Source: Streptomyces sp. AV19
GTDB lineage: Bacteria > Actinomycetota > Actinomycetes > Streptomycetales > Streptomycetaceae
Assembly: GCF_015999245.1 (NCBI RefSeq)
Contig: NZ_JAEAMR010000007.1
Coordinates: forward strand, 1,357,813-1,421,812
Length of the DNA stretch: 64,000 nucleotides
Direction: 5' to 3'
Below are positions 1 to 9,049 of the stretch, piece by piece. Made by a program: the position numbers and the translations under genes. The notes under the pieces were generated by a model. It did no database searches and was not told the origin of the DNA. It saw only the letters and a list, made by a program, of their open reading frames with translations. The number at the start of each line of letters is the position of its first letter. Position 1 is the stretch's first letter.

Positions 1-486
1 TCGGAGGTGCTGTCCCAGCCGTTCCGCCTGGACTTCGAGCACGCGGACGGGAAGAGCTGGCACGTTCCGGATTTCCTGGCCGTGGTCGACGGCGGGATGT
101 GGTTGCTGGATGTCCGTCCGGCGCATTTGATCAAGGCGAGCGACGCGCTGAAGTTCGCGGCCTCCCGGGAGACGGCTGCTGCCTGCGGCTGGCGGTATTC
201 GGTGGTTTCCGGCTGGCGCCCGCACGTTTTCAGCGTGCTGGATCATCTGTCGTCGCGGCGGCGGCCGGCAAGAGACTTGCTGGGCATGAGGGATCAGGTG
301 CTCGCCGCGGTCGGGGGCGGGGTCCTTGCGTTCGGCGAGCTGGCGGAGGCGACGAGCCTGCCGGCGGTTGCCCGCGCCCATATCGTCCGGCTGCTCTGGC
401 GGCGCGAGTTGGGAGTCGATCTGGGCAGACCGCTGCTCGACAGCTCGCTGGTCTGGGCGACGACCGGTTCGCGGAGGCGGGTGTGA
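1..486 (+). CDS. tnsA: TnsA-like transposon endonuclease (5' partial)
   Basis: The reading frame is open to the window edge, so the N-terminus is missing; the first in-window start-like codon, GTG at 7, is probably internal. The visible part carries the PD-(D/E)xK-type core of TnsA-like proteins: an HVPDFL strand, then a WLLDVRP strand, then a GWRY segment. In Tn7, TnsA cuts the 5' ends of the element while TnsB cuts the 3' ends, giving cut-and-paste movement. The position normally occupied by Lys after the second acidic residue reads DVRP here, which I recall as common in actinobacterial TnsA-like proteins. The stop overlaps the tnsB start (TGATG), indicating translational coupling. Confidence 0.75.
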   Translation, partial: SEVLSQPFRLDFEHADGKSWHVPDFLAVVDGGMWLLDVRPAHLIKASDALKFAASRETAAACGWRYSVVSGWRPHVFSVLDHLSSRRRPARDLLGMRDQVLAAVGGGVLAFGELAEATSLPAVARAHIVRLLWRRELGVDLGRPLLDSSLVWATTGSRRRV

Positions 487-2753
487 TGGCGTCTTCGAAG
501 GGGCTGCTGCAGGTGTCGCCGGGCCGGCGGATCGCGCTCAACGGGGTCGAGTGGACGATCGAGTCCGTCGAGGCCCATGCCGGCAGGCTGGTGCTGGCCG
601 ACGGGACCGGCCGGGTCGAGGTCCGCTCGTTCCGATGGCTGATCAATCATCCTGACCTGCGGGCACTGCGGGATGCGGAGGAAGTGCCCCGTCCGGGATC
701 GTCCCGTCAGCCGAGGTCGCTGGCGGATCTGACGTCGAACCAGCTGAAGCGGGCCCGGGTCCGGGCCGAGCATGTGCTGGAGACGGCGACCGGCTTCCGG
801 GGCGGGCATCCGGCCCGGGCGGCGCCGGGCGAGCCGCGGCCTGCCTACGACCCCGATCTGACGACGCTGACCGCGCGGCGGCACGCGAAGGCCGCCGAGG
901 TGAAGGCGATTCCCGCGCAGGAAGCGGCTCTGCTCGGGCTGAAGGGACTGGGGGTCCGCACCCTGGAGACGCTGACGAAGCTGTCCGGGGAGAGCCTGTT
1001 GCTGGCTTGCGCGGACGGGCGGTGGACCCGTCGGCGATCAGGTCACCGGAGTATCACCGCGGAGATCCGTGAGGCGATCTTCGCGGTGAAGGAGGAGTGC
1101 AGAGAGCGGGCCCGGATCACGATGGCGGCCAGGCACCGGTTGATGCACCAGTATGTCCGCGAGCGTTTCCCGGATTTCCCCACCGAGAAGATCCCCTCCC
1201 GCTACACGCTGGCGGTGGTCTGGGAGGAGTGGTTCGGGTCCGGCGGGGCCCGGCCGCGTTACCAGCGGACGGCGGACGACGCCGCGGAGGCCGGCGTCTC
1301 GGGCCGGGTGGTGGTTCACCGGCCCGGTCAGGTTCTCGCGCTGGACTCGACTCCGCTGCCGGTCAAACTGCGGGAGACCGTCTTCGGCGAGGCGGTCACC
1401 GCGACGCTCACCCTGGCCCTGGATCTCTACACGCACGGGCTGCCGGCCTTCCGGCTCACGCTGCAGTCCGACACCTCCGTCGACGTCGCGATGCTGCTGC
1501 GGGACGTGATGCTGCCGCTGCCCATGCGGGAGGGCTGGGGCGAGGAGATGGAGTGGCCCTACGCGGGCGTCCCGGCCGACGTCATCGCCGAGTTCACCGG
1601 CCACCGGGTCGCGGCCCTGCCGTTCTTCGCGCCGGAGACGGTCACCACCGATCACGGCGGCCCCTACAAGAACCATGACCTGGTGGAGGCCGAGAGGGAG
1701 CTCGGCTGCAACATCCTGCCTGCCCGGATTCTGCGGCAGACGGACAAGTTCGCGGTCGAGCGGCAGTTCTCCACGATCAAAACGATGCTGCTCGAGCATC
1801 TGCTGGGGTTCACCGGCACCGACACCGCCGACCGCGGGGCCGACCCGGAACGCGACGCGAGTCTGACCCTTGCCCAGGCCGAGCACGTCATCGCGACCTG
1901 GATCGTCCAGATCTGGCAGAACCGCAAACTAGGTGAATACGGGCCGAGTTGGGCACCGGGTGAGGGCCACAGCCCGAACACTTTGTTCGCGGCGGCCATG
2001 CAGCAGGGCGGCTTCGACCTGGACTTCCCCGAGCCGAGCCTCTATTACCGGCTCCTGCGCAAGCACCACGTCAAGGTCCATCCCCGTCGCGGGGTGAAGA
2101 TCCTCGGCCTTTGGTATCACGACGACGTCCTGGACGATCCGCGGTTCTGGCAGCCCTCGGACCGGGGCGGCCGGCACGCCGGCAAGTGGGTGGTCCGCAG
2201 TGACCGCCGGGACCGGCGGCAGGTGTTCTTGCAGGATCTGGCCGACCACGAGAAGTGGCATGTCCTGCGCTGGCGGGGCCTTCCGCCCGAAGGAGAGGTC
2301 CCGGCGTTCTCGGACAAGAGCGCCGACGCTCTCCTCGAGCACGTGAGAGCGAACAAGATCGCCGCCCGTTCCGATGAGGAACTCCTGCCGGCCCTGCTGG
2401 ACATCCTGAACTCGGTCACCCCGGTCGACCAATGGCCCACGCAGGCGAAGAAGAAGGCCGAGAAGAAGCGGCGGGTCGCCCGCGCCCGCGAGGACACCCA
2501 CGCGCAGGCCGCCGCCGCGGATCGCGCAGGCCCTTCGCCGCTGCCCGCCCGGATGCCGGGGCCATGGGCCGAGCAGGCCCACACGATCGACGCCGCTGTC
2601 GACTCCGACCGTCGCCGGCGGCGCGAGGGGGCGGTCCGGGACGAACCGGTCGCGCCGCCGCTGCTGGAGGACTCCTTGCGTCGCCAGCACCTGTTCCTTC
2701 TTCCGCTGGGCCCTGACGACGAATCCGCCCCGTCCCTCGAGGAGAACGCGTGA
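486..2753 (+). CDS. tnsB: TnsB/Mu-type DDE transposase
   Basis: This 755-residue protein would bind transposon ends and catalyse strand transfer. The DDE triad is visible as Asp287 (in VLALDSTPL), Asp389 (TTDHGGPYKNHD) and Glu425 (FAVERQFSTIK). The start at ATG 486 overlaps the upstream stop; the open frame reaches further upstream but that part is in another frame of tnsA. The C-terminus is charged and low-complexity (KKKAEKKRR, then an acidic end), as in TnsB tails that contact TnsC. Its stop overlaps the GTG of the next gene by four bases. The DDE assignment is firm; the name TnsB rests on the neighbourhood. Confidence 0.88.
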   Translation: MASSKGLLQVSPGRRIALNGVEWTIESVEAHAGRLVLADGTGRVEVRSFRWLINHPDLRALRDAEEVPRPGSSRQPRSLADLTSNQLKRARVRAEHVLETATGFRGGHPARAAPGEPRPAYDPDLTTLTARRHAKAAEVKAIPAQEAALLGLKGLGVRTLETLTKLSGESLLLACADGRWTRRRSGHRSITAEIREAIFAVKEECRERARITMAARHRLMHQYVRERFPDFPTEKIPSRYTLAVVWEEWFGSGGARPRYQRTADDAAEAGVSGRVVVHRPGQVLALDSTPLPVKLRETVFGEAVTATLTLALDLYTHGLPAFRLTLQSDTSVDVAMLLRDVMLPLPMREGWGEEMEWPYAGVPADVIAEFTGHRVAALPFFAPETVTTDHGGPYKNHDLVEAERELGCNILPARILRQTDKFAVERQFSTIKTMLLEHLLGFTGTDTADRGADPERDASLTLAQAEHVIATWIVQIWQNRKLGEYGPSWAPGEGHSPNTLFAAAMQQGGFDLDFPEPSLYYRLLRKHHVKVHPRRGVKILGLWYHDDVLDDPRFWQPSDRGGRHAGKWVVRSDRRDRRQVFLQDLADHEKWHVLRWRGLPPEGEVPAFSDKSADALLEHVRANKIAARSDEELLPALLDILNSVTPVDQWPTQAKKKAEKKRRVARAREDTHAQAAAADRAGPSPLPARMPGPWAEQAHTIDAAVDSDRRRRREGAVRDEPVAPPLLEDSLRRQHLFLLPLGPDDESAPSLEENA

Positions 2754-4039
2754 GCCAGGCCCCGTCCCCCGGTGATCCGCTGGCCGGCCTGCCCTCACAG
2801 TCCGAGATCGCCGAGTTGATCCTGCGGGGGCGCCCGCACCGCGACACCTACGCCGGCTGGCAGCATTACCGCGCCAACCGGGGACGCCTCGTCCCGCCGC
2901 CGTTGCTGACGCCGGGCCAGTGGCGATCTGTCCCGGCCGCCCGCCGCACCGGCTACGACCTCTATCGCCGGATGACGAACGTCAATTTGCCGCTGCAGCG
3001 GACGCCGATGCAGGAGAAGGTCACCCGGCTCATCCGGCGTCGGCTGAACGGCAATACCCTCAAGCAGGACGACCCGACCCTGGCCGGGATCATGGTCAGC
3101 GGCTGGGGCAATTACGGCAAGACCGCAACCGTCTGTTCGGCCGTCGCAGCTTTCGAGGACCAGTGGCTGCAGCTGCACGATTTCCTGATCCCGGGCGCCG
3201 TCGCGGGAACCGTGGATCTCCATGCGCCGGTCGTCTATGTCTCCACCCCGGTCACCGCGACGCCCAAAAGCACCTGCGTGTCGATCCTGAACTTCTTCCG
3301 CGCTGATTTCCGCAGGTCGGCGACGCTTCCCGAGCTGGTCCGCCTGGTCGCCGACTCGCTGCGGGATCACGGCGTCAAGGTGCTCGTTCTCGACGACATC
3401 AGCCGGCTGCGGATGCACCGCGCGGACGACCAGGACGTCCTCGACCTCATCCGCGCCTTCATGAGCCTGGACGTCACCTTGATCCTCACCGGCGTCAACA
3501 TTCCCGCCACGGGGCTGCTGCGCGAAGCGAAGTGGGACAAGGCGACGGCCCAGTGGGTCATGCCGCAGCTGGAGTCGACCCGCATTCACGGCCTGGAGGT
3601 CACCCAGACCGAGCACCGTTTCGAACTGGTCGAGCTCGACCGGTTCCGCTACATCACCGACGACCAGATCCGAGCGTTCCTCAACCACCTGCGGGGGATC
3701 GAGGTCCACCTTCGGCTGCTGAACGCGAAGAAGGGCATGCTCACCGACGGGGTCATGCCCGAGTACTTGATGCGCCGCACCGGCGGCGTCGTCGGGCTGC
3801 TCGGGCGGCTCATCGAGGACGGCGCCCAGGAAGCCATGGACAGCGGCAGGGAAGTACTCGACGAGGACCTCCTGGACGAGATCGTCCTGCGGCGGGACGA
3901 CATGACCGAAGCCCCCGACGAGCCGGTCCTCCCCGCCACACCGCCCTCCTCCCGTCGGCCGTCCCGCGCGAAGCGTCGGCCCCGCAACACCGTCTTCGAC
4001 GACCGCGGTCCTCTCGCCGCCGAAGACCGGACGGGCTGA
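2750..4039 (+). CDS. tnsC: TnsC/TniB-like AAA ATPase
   Basis: A 429-residue ATPase that in Tn7-like systems polymerises on target DNA and passes the target signal from TniQ/TnsD to the TnsAB transposase. The Walker A motif GWGNYGKT lies at residues 118-125 and a Walker B strand (VLVLDD) near residue 210. The N-terminal 90 residues would be the TnsA/B-facing region and the C-terminal 60 residues are basic and proline-rich. The GTG start sits inside the tnsB stop (GTGA). It is followed after 3 bp by tniQ. Co-transcription with the whole transposition operon is likely. Confidence 0.85.
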   Translation: MSQAPSPGDPLAGLPSQSEIAELILRGRPHRDTYAGWQHYRANRGRLVPPPLLTPGQWRSVPAARRTGYDLYRRMTNVNLPLQRTPMQEKVTRLIRRRLNGNTLKQDDPTLAGIMVSGWGNYGKTATVCSAVAAFEDQWLQLHDFLIPGAVAGTVDLHAPVVYVSTPVTATPKSTCVSILNFFRADFRRSATLPELVRLVADSLRDHGVKVLVLDDISRLRMHRADDQDVLDLIRAFMSLDVTLILTGVNIPATGLLREAKWDKATAQWVMPQLESTRIHGLEVTQTEHRFELVELDRFRYITDDQIRAFLNHLRGIEVHLRLLNAKKGMLTDGVMPEYLMRRTGGVVGLLGRLIEDGAQEAMDSGREVLDEDLLDEIVLRRDDMTEAPDEPVLPATPPSSRRPSRAKRRPRNTVFDDRGPLAAEDRTG

Positions 4040-4042
4040 GTC

Positions 4043-5962
4043 GTGAACGTCACCACAGACCCGCTGCCCAGGAGCCTTCAGCCGCTGCCCGACGAGAGCC
4101 TGCCCGGGTTCCTCCTCCGCCTGGCCCACCGTCTCGATCTGACACCCCGCCAAGTTGCCTGGCGGGCCGGTCTGGTCAACACGGACTCCCCCTCGGCAAA
4201 GGCCCCCGCCTCCTGCCTGCTGATGCTGGAGTCCAGGCCGCTGCACGCCTTCGCCCGGTCGGCCCGCCTCGCGCCGGTCGACGCTGACGCGCTGACGCTG
4301 CGTCCCTACACCGACCGTTACCCGGCCCTCACCCAGGCACTGGTCCGCCCGGGAAGCACACCCCGCCCCCGGAAGGTGTTCCCGCCCTGGCTGCTGATGT
4401 CCTACTCCCGTTACTGCCCCGCCTGTCTCGCCGGAGACGACACGCTCATCCAGCGCCGCCACGGCGGCCCCTGGAAACGGCAGTGGCGACTGGCCATCAC
4501 CTTCGCCTGTCTCGATCACCAGGTGTTCCTGCGCAACCACTGCCCGGACTGCCGGCTCCCCGCACTCGGCGGCCGGCCCGGCCACCTGGCCCTGCTGCCT
4601 TTTCCCAGCACCCCTGGGCTTCACCCCGCTCAGTGCCGCAACCCCCAGGACCGTTCCTCGACAGTACGTCCCGGCGTCTGCGGTCACCGGCTGGACAGCG
4701 CCGAACCACCCGACATCCCCCTCACCCCGCACCTGGCGGACCTGCAACGCAGACTTCTGGACCTCCTGGTCAGCAATGCCCCGCCCGAGCACGCGTTCCG
4801 CCGATTCGCCGACCTGCAAGTTGCCACCGCCCTGATCCAGGCGGGCTGGCCGGCCGCAGCAGACCTCGCCCCCACCGGAGCCCGGGCAGCCCTGGAAGCA
4901 CATCTCGCCCCGCCACAGCACGCCGGTCGCAGCCCCCGGCAGACGGACAGGGCCCTGCCCCCTCCCACCGCACCGACCTGGACCACACCACCCGGCGACG
5001 CGGTCGCCACCGCAGCCCTTCTCGCCGCCGCCGACCATCTGCTCGCACAAGACCCCAGCACGTCCCACAACACCCTGCCCGACTTGCTACGACACCTGCC
5101 CACACGCCAGGACCCCCGCTGGGACACGACCTGGCGCACGCTGTCCTACGAGTCCTCTCCCTTGTTCCGGCACCACATCGACCAGGTCTTCCGGCGCATG
5201 CTCCCCTCCGACTGGCTCCGCCAGGGGGCCCCGACACAACGGATCACCAAGGCCAACTCCGCCCGGAAACTCTTCGCCCCGACCCACACTCTCAAGGACC
5301 TCGGTCTCGACGCCGAATACATCCCACAGACCCTGCCCAGCTCCTGGCTCGCGGCCGTCCTCGGAAACACCGACCCCCGCCTTGCAGAAAGCCGCCACCT
5401 CCGAAGGGTCCTGCCCGTCCACCTGGTCCAAGCCCTCAGCAGCATGAACTTCCTGGAAGCCGCCGAGTTCCTCGGCGTCCCCCTCTCCTGGATCACCGAA
5501 CAGCCCCTGCGGCTCCAACCGCTCGTCCCCCAGCGAGACCTCAAAGGACACGATCTCCCGGACACCCTGGAACACCTCGCCCGGCACATCGCGGGCCAGG
5601 AGAAGATCGACTACCGGGCCCGCCGCACCCGGTTCGCCGACTGGCACCTCGACGACCAGACCTGGGACCGGCTCCGCCAGCAATACAGCCACGGGCGGCC
5701 GAGCCGGAAACCGACCGCCGCAACCCGCGAATCCGCTTCGGCTTACGCCTGGAGCCGCGTCACCAGCAGCGAGTACTCCCTCGCACCCGTCTTCCAACCG
5801 CCGCTGTCTCCACCCGACCGGCGCCTGACCGCCACCTCAGCGCAGATGACACTCCTCTGGAGCTGGGACCGGCGGAATCGCTACGTGTCCTTCCCCGGCC
5901 TCCTCGAAACCCTCGACGCACTCGCCGATCAGATCACCGGCACCGAACCTCACACACGGTGA
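4043..5962 (+). CDS. tniQ: TniQ/TnsD-like target-selection protein
   Basis: This 639-residue protein begins with a TniQ-type segment (SLQPLPDESLPGFLLRLAHR), followed by a zinc-binding cluster at about residues 115-170: YCPACL, then a FACLDH...C..C arrangement. The size is nearer to TnsD than to short TniQ proteins, and it is the only TniQ homologue visible, so it may recognise a fixed attachment site (inference). The GTG start is 3 bp after the tnsC stop with no clear Shine-Dalgarno, consistent with coupling. The gene ends 13 bp before the first end-repeat. Confidence 0.82.
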   Translation: MNVTTDPLPRSLQPLPDESLPGFLLRLAHRLDLTPRQVAWRAGLVNTDSPSAKAPASCLLMLESRPLHAFARSARLAPVDADALTLRPYTDRYPALTQALVRPGSTPRPRKVFPPWLLMSYSRYCPACLAGDDTLIQRRHGGPWKRQWRLAITFACLDHQVFLRNHCPDCRLPALGGRPGHLALLPFPSTPGLHPAQCRNPQDRSSTVRPGVCGHRLDSAEPPDIPLTPHLADLQRRLLDLLVSNAPPEHAFRRFADLQVATALIQAGWPAAADLAPTGARAALEAHLAPPQHAGRSPRQTDRALPPPTAPTWTTPPGDAVATAALLAAADHLLAQDPSTSHNTLPDLLRHLPTRQDPRWDTTWRTLSYESSPLFRHHIDQVFRRMLPSDWLRQGAPTQRITKANSARKLFAPTHTLKDLGLDAEYIPQTLPSSWLAAVLGNTDPRLAESRHLRRVLPVHLVQALSSMNFLEAAEFLGVPLSWITEQPLRLQPLVPQRDLKGHDLPDTLEHLARHIAGQEKIDYRARRTRFADWHLDDQTWDRLRQQYSHGRPSRKPTAATRESASAYAWSRVTSSEYSLAPVFQPPLSPPDRRLTATSAQMTLLWSWDRRNRYVSFPGLLETLDALADQITGTEPHTR

Positions 5963-5975
5963 CCCCCCAGGACAC

Positions 5976-6080
5976 AGATCCGCAAACTATCGCCCCCAAG
6001 ATCCGCAAACTGCACTCCCCATCACCTCCTCCACCTGCCCCAAACACACCAAGATCCGCAAACTATGAATCCCGGTCACA
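5976..6080. repeat. Tn7-like right end with three transposase-site repeats
   Basis: AGATCCGCAAACTAT occurs at 5976-5990 and 6052-6066, and its 13-bp core AGATCCGCAAACT at 5999-6011. All three are in the same orientation in a region with no gene. The last copy lies 14 bp inside a CCGGTCACA sequence ending at 6080, so the outermost bases read inward are TGTGACCGGG. Repeated sites of this kind at one end are typical binding sites of TnsB. The left end is not in the window, so the terminal inverted repeat and target duplication cannot be verified. Confidence 0.6.
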
Positions 6081-6119
6081 ACGCCCAGGATGCCCGGCCG
6101 CGATCGTCGCTGCCCGGAG

Positions 6120-6128
6120 TTGTCCACA
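6120..6128 (+). promoter_or_regulatory. Consensus Streptomyces DnaA-box-like 9-mer
   Basis: TTGTCCACA matches the preferred Streptomyces DnaA box exactly. It is isolated, 40 bp from the proposed transposon end, in the 150-bp gap before the peptidase gene. A single copy may be chance. Confidence 0.3.
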
Positions 6129-6230
6129 GACAGGGGGTGATTGTCGTACTAGTGGTGTGCCCGATGGGGATCGGCCGTCAACCGGGCGGGCGCGGGACTT
6201 CCGGTGCCGCCACCCGGTAACGTCGGGCCC

Positions 6231-6848
6231 GTGCCCGTCGATCCCCTGCACAGTGCCCCCAGAACACCGCGCGGCGCCCCGAGCCCGGGCGGCCCGTCCG
6301 TCGAGAGGGCGCCGACGGCGGCCGGGGCCGACGCGGTGGAGGTCCGCAGGAGCGCGCGGCGCCGCAGGACCGTCTCCGCGTACCGCGAGGGCGACCGCAC
6401 GGTCGTCCTCATCCCGGCCCGGATGTCGGACGCCGAGGAGAAGCGCTGGGTGGGCGTGATGCTCGACCGGCTCGCGGCGCAGGAGAGCAAGCGGATACTC
6501 GGGGACGCCGAGCTCGCCGAGCGGGCCGGGCGCCTCTCCGGGCAGTACCTCGACGGCCGGGCGCGGCCGGCCACGGTCCGCTGGGTCACCAACCAGAACA
6601 CCCGCTGGGGCTCGTGCACCCCCGCCGAGGGCAGCATCCGCCTCTCGCACCGGCTGAAGGGCATGCCCGAGTACGTCATCGACTACGTGCTGCTCCACGA
6701 GCTGGCGCACCTGCTCGTGCCCGGGCACGGCCCCGCCTTCTGGCGGCTGCTGGACGCGTACCCCCGCACCGAGCGGGCGCGGGGGTACCTCGAAGGTGTG
6801 GTCGCCGCCGACCGGCTCCCGTACCTGCCGGCGGCCCGCAGCGAGTGA
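6231..6848 (+). CDS. YgjP-like M48-family metallopeptidase
   Basis: A 205-residue cytosolic protein with the zinc-metallopeptidase signature HELAH at residues 156-160. The preceding NQNTRWGSC motif is diagnostic of the YgjP/WLM-like group (DUF45). Its substrate is unknown. I place the start at GTG 6231 because a TANNNT box (TAACGT, 6218-6223) lies seven bases upstream, the usual layout of leaderless Streptomyces transcripts; an in-frame ATG at 6204 lies upstream of that box. This is the first chromosomal gene beyond the Tn7-like element and its promoter region appears intact. Confidence 0.85.
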   Translation: MPVDPLHSAPRTPRGAPSPGGPSVERAPTAAGADAVEVRRSARRRRTVSAYREGDRTVVLIPARMSDAEEKRWVGVMLDRLAAQESKRILGDAELAERAGRLSGQYLDGRARPATVRWVTNQNTRWGSCTPAEGSIRLSHRLKGMPEYVIDYVLLHELAHLLVPGHGPAFWRLLDAYPRTERARGYLEGVVAADRLPYLPAARSE

Positions 6849-6855
6849 CCCGGGG

Positions 6856-7395
6856 TCACCCCAGGAGCGTGCGCACCCTGCTCACCAGGCGCACCACCGA
6901 TTCGTCGGCCACCGAGGCCACCTCGTCGTAGCCGAACCAGCGCAGGTCCAGCGACTCGTCGCTGATGGCCGCCTCCGAGCCGGCGGGGGCCAGCGCCGCG
7001 TACTGCACGTCCAGGTGCCAGGCGCACGGCGTGTGGTGCCGGTCCAGCCGGACGGGACCGCCCGGCAGCAGCGTCAGCCCCTCGGCGATGCCCGACTCCT
7101 CGCGCGCCTCGCGCAGGGCGGCCGCCGCCAGCGTGGCGTCCTCCGGCTCGCAGTGCCCGCCCATCTGGAGCCACATCTCCAGCTTGCGGTGGAGGGTGAG
7201 CAGCACCCGCCCGGCGGCCGGGTCCACGACCAGGGCGCTCGCCGTGACGTGGCCCTCCCGGCACGCCTTCCACATGCCGTCCGGACGGTCGCGCAGGTGG
7301 TCCAGGTAGGCCAGCCGCAGGGTCTCCTGCCGGGCGTCGCCCTCCGGGGCGGACCACTCCTTGAGGACCCGCTCCGCGTCGGCGCGCAGGCTCAC
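6856..7395 (-). CDS. NUDIX hydrolase
   Basis: A 179-residue NUDIX protein that would hydrolyse a nucleoside-diphosphate-linked substrate; the substrate cannot be read from sequence. The NUDIX box is seen as GHCEPEDATLAAAALREA followed by REESG. The GTG start overlaps the stop of the upstream metalloprotease gene by four bases, so the two are translationally coupled. It ends eight bases from the end of the convergent M48 gene. Confidence 0.9.
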   Translation of the reverse strand: MSLRADAERVLKEWSAPEGDARQETLRLAYLDHLRDRPDGMWKACREGHVTASALVVDPAAGRVLLTLHRKLEMWLQMGGHCEPEDATLAAAALREAREESGIAEGLTLLPGGPVRLDRHHTPCAWHLDVQYAALAPAGSEAAISDESLDLRWFGYDEVASVADESVVRLVSRVRTLLG

Positions 7396-8846
7396 TCGGT
7401 GCCCTCGCCGCCGGACTCGTCCTTCTTGTCGTCCTTCTTCAGGTCCGGTCCGGCGGTGCCTCCGGCCGCCTCGCCGAGCATCTTGTCCAGCTCGGAGAAG
7501 TCCAGGTGCTCGCGGTGGACGAAGCCGTCCGGGTCGTCCAGGTCGGCGGCGGTCGGCAGCATGTCCGGGTGCTCCCAGAGGGCGTCGCGGCCCTCGGCAC
7601 CGCGCGCGTCCGTCAGGGAGGCCCACAGCCGCGAGGCGTCGCGCAGCCGGCGCGGACGCAGCTCCAGGCCGATCAGCGTCGCGAAGGTCTGCTCGGCGGG
7701 GCCGCCGGTCGCCCGGCGCCGGCGCAGCGTCTCGCGCAGCGCCCCGGCGGACGGCAGGTGCGGGGCCGCGGCGGCGTGCACGACCGCGTCCACCCAGCCC
7801 TCGACCAGCGCCAGCGCGGTCTCCAGCCGGGCCAGGGCCGCCTTCTGCTCCGGCGAGTCCTCCGGCTGGAACATGCCCTGCTGGAGTGCCTCCTGCATCT
7901 GCTCGGGGTGCGTGGGGTCGAGCTGGCCGACCACGTCCTCCAGCTTGGAGGTGTCCACCTTGATGCCCCGGGCGTAGCCCTCGACGGCGCCGAACAGGTG
8001 CGAGCGCAGCCACGGCACGTGCGAGAAGAGCCGCTGGTGGGCGGCCTCGCGCAGGGCCAGGTAGAGGCGGACCTCGTCCTGGGGCACGCCCAGGCCGGAG
8101 CCGAACTCCGCGATGTTGACCGGCAGCAGCGCCGCCTTGCCCGCCGGGCCGAGCGGCAGGCCGATGTCGGTCGAGCCGACGACCTCGCCCGCCAGCACGC
8201 CCACGGCCTGGCCGATCTGGGTGCCGAACATGGCGCCGCCCATGCTGCGCATCATGCCGAGCAGCGGGCCGGCCATGGCCCGCATCTCCTCGGGCAGCAC
8301 GTCGCCCATGGCCGAGCCGACGCGCTCGGCGACCGGGTCCACCAGCTCGCGCCAGACCGGCAGGGTCGCCTCGACCCACTCCGCGCGGCTCCAGGCCACG
8401 GCCGTGCCGGAGCCGGAGGGGAGCGAGGTGACGCCGTCCAGCCACAGGTCGGCCAGGCGCACGGCCTCCTGGACGGCAGCCCGCTCGCCGTCCGTGACGC
8501 TGGCGTCCTTGCTCCCGTCGGCGGTGCCCTGCGCGACGGTCTGCCGGGCGATGTCCTTGGCCATGTCCCAGTTCACCGGGCCGCCCTCGTAGGAGAGCAT
8601 CTGGCCGAGCTGCTGGAAGGCGGCGCCCAGGTCCTGGGGGTTCATCCCGCCCGCTCCGGGCATACCGGGCATGGCCCCGCCGAACAGCGCGGCGAAAGGG
8701 TTGTCCCCGCCGCCCGCCCCCGGGCCGAACCCGAACGGGTTCGCCGGCCCTTGGCCACCACCCTGGTCACCGCCCTTCTTCTTGCCGTTGTCGCCGTCCT
8801 CCGGCTCCTCCGGCGGAAGACCGAATCCGAATGGGGTGTCACTCAC
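7392..8846 (-). CDS. Zinc-dependent metalloprotease-like protein (DUF2342)
   Basis: A 484-residue protein of the actinobacterial DUF2342 family annotated as zinc-dependent metalloprotease or 'F420 biosynthesis associated'. A Gly/Pro-rich N-terminus (residues 1-80) precedes a long alpha-helical domain with an AHQRLFSHVPWL segment that supplies the putative metal ligand. I chose GTG 8846 (protein start VSDTPFGFGLPPEE) because a GAGGAAACCC Shine-Dalgarno precedes it; the open frame extends to 8999 without a good ribosome site. It is the first gene of a two-gene operon with the NUDIX gene. Enzymatic activity is unproven in the family as far as I know. Confidence 0.85.
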   Translation of the reverse strand: MSDTPFGFGLPPEEPEDGDNGKKKGGDQGGGQGPANPFGFGPGAGGGDNPFAALFGGAMPGMPGAGGMNPQDLGAAFQQLGQMLSYEGGPVNWDMAKDIARQTVAQGTADGSKDASVTDGERAAVQEAVRLADLWLDGVTSLPSGSGTAVAWSRAEWVEATLPVWRELVDPVAERVGSAMGDVLPEEMRAMAGPLLGMMRSMGGAMFGTQIGQAVGVLAGEVVGSTDIGLPLGPAGKAALLPVNIAEFGSGLGVPQDEVRLYLALREAAHQRLFSHVPWLRSHLFGAVEGYARGIKVDTSKLEDVVGQLDPTHPEQMQEALQQGMFQPEDSPEQKAALARLETALALVEGWVDAVVHAAAAPHLPSAGALRETLRRRRATGGPAEQTFATLIGLELRPRRLRDASRLWASLTDARGAEGRDALWEHPDMLPTAADLDDPDGFVHREHLDFSELDKMLGEAAGGTAGPDLKKDDKKDESGGEGTE

Positions 8847-9049
8847 GGGTTTCCTCGGCTCGTAGGGCCGCCGGCTCGGGCCGGCGGCGAATGCCCGACA
8901 ACACCACCCAGCGTAGACACCTCCCCGGTATCGGGGCTTGGTGCTCCACCGGCTCGGGGCCTGCGGCAGGATGGACGTCACCTGGTACGTACGGGTCATG
9001 ACACAGGTGATGACGCATACGTACTGAAGACAACCGCTGGAGACGCCCG

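Larger units (their letters stand above)
1..6080 (+). mobile_element. Tn7-like transposon, right-hand part
   Basis: Four co-directional, tightly packed genes encode a TnsA-like endonuclease (cut by the window edge), a DDE transposase (TnsB), an AAA regulator (TnsC/TniB) and a zinc-binding TniQ/TnsD-like targeting protein. Directly after the last gene come three copies of a 13-15 bp motif, as expected for TnsB-binding sites at a transposon end. Reading inward from position 6080 the end begins TGTGACCGGG, which fits the TGT...ACA termini of this superfamily. The left end and any cargo lie upstream of the window. The exact right terminus is inferred. Confidence 0.8.
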
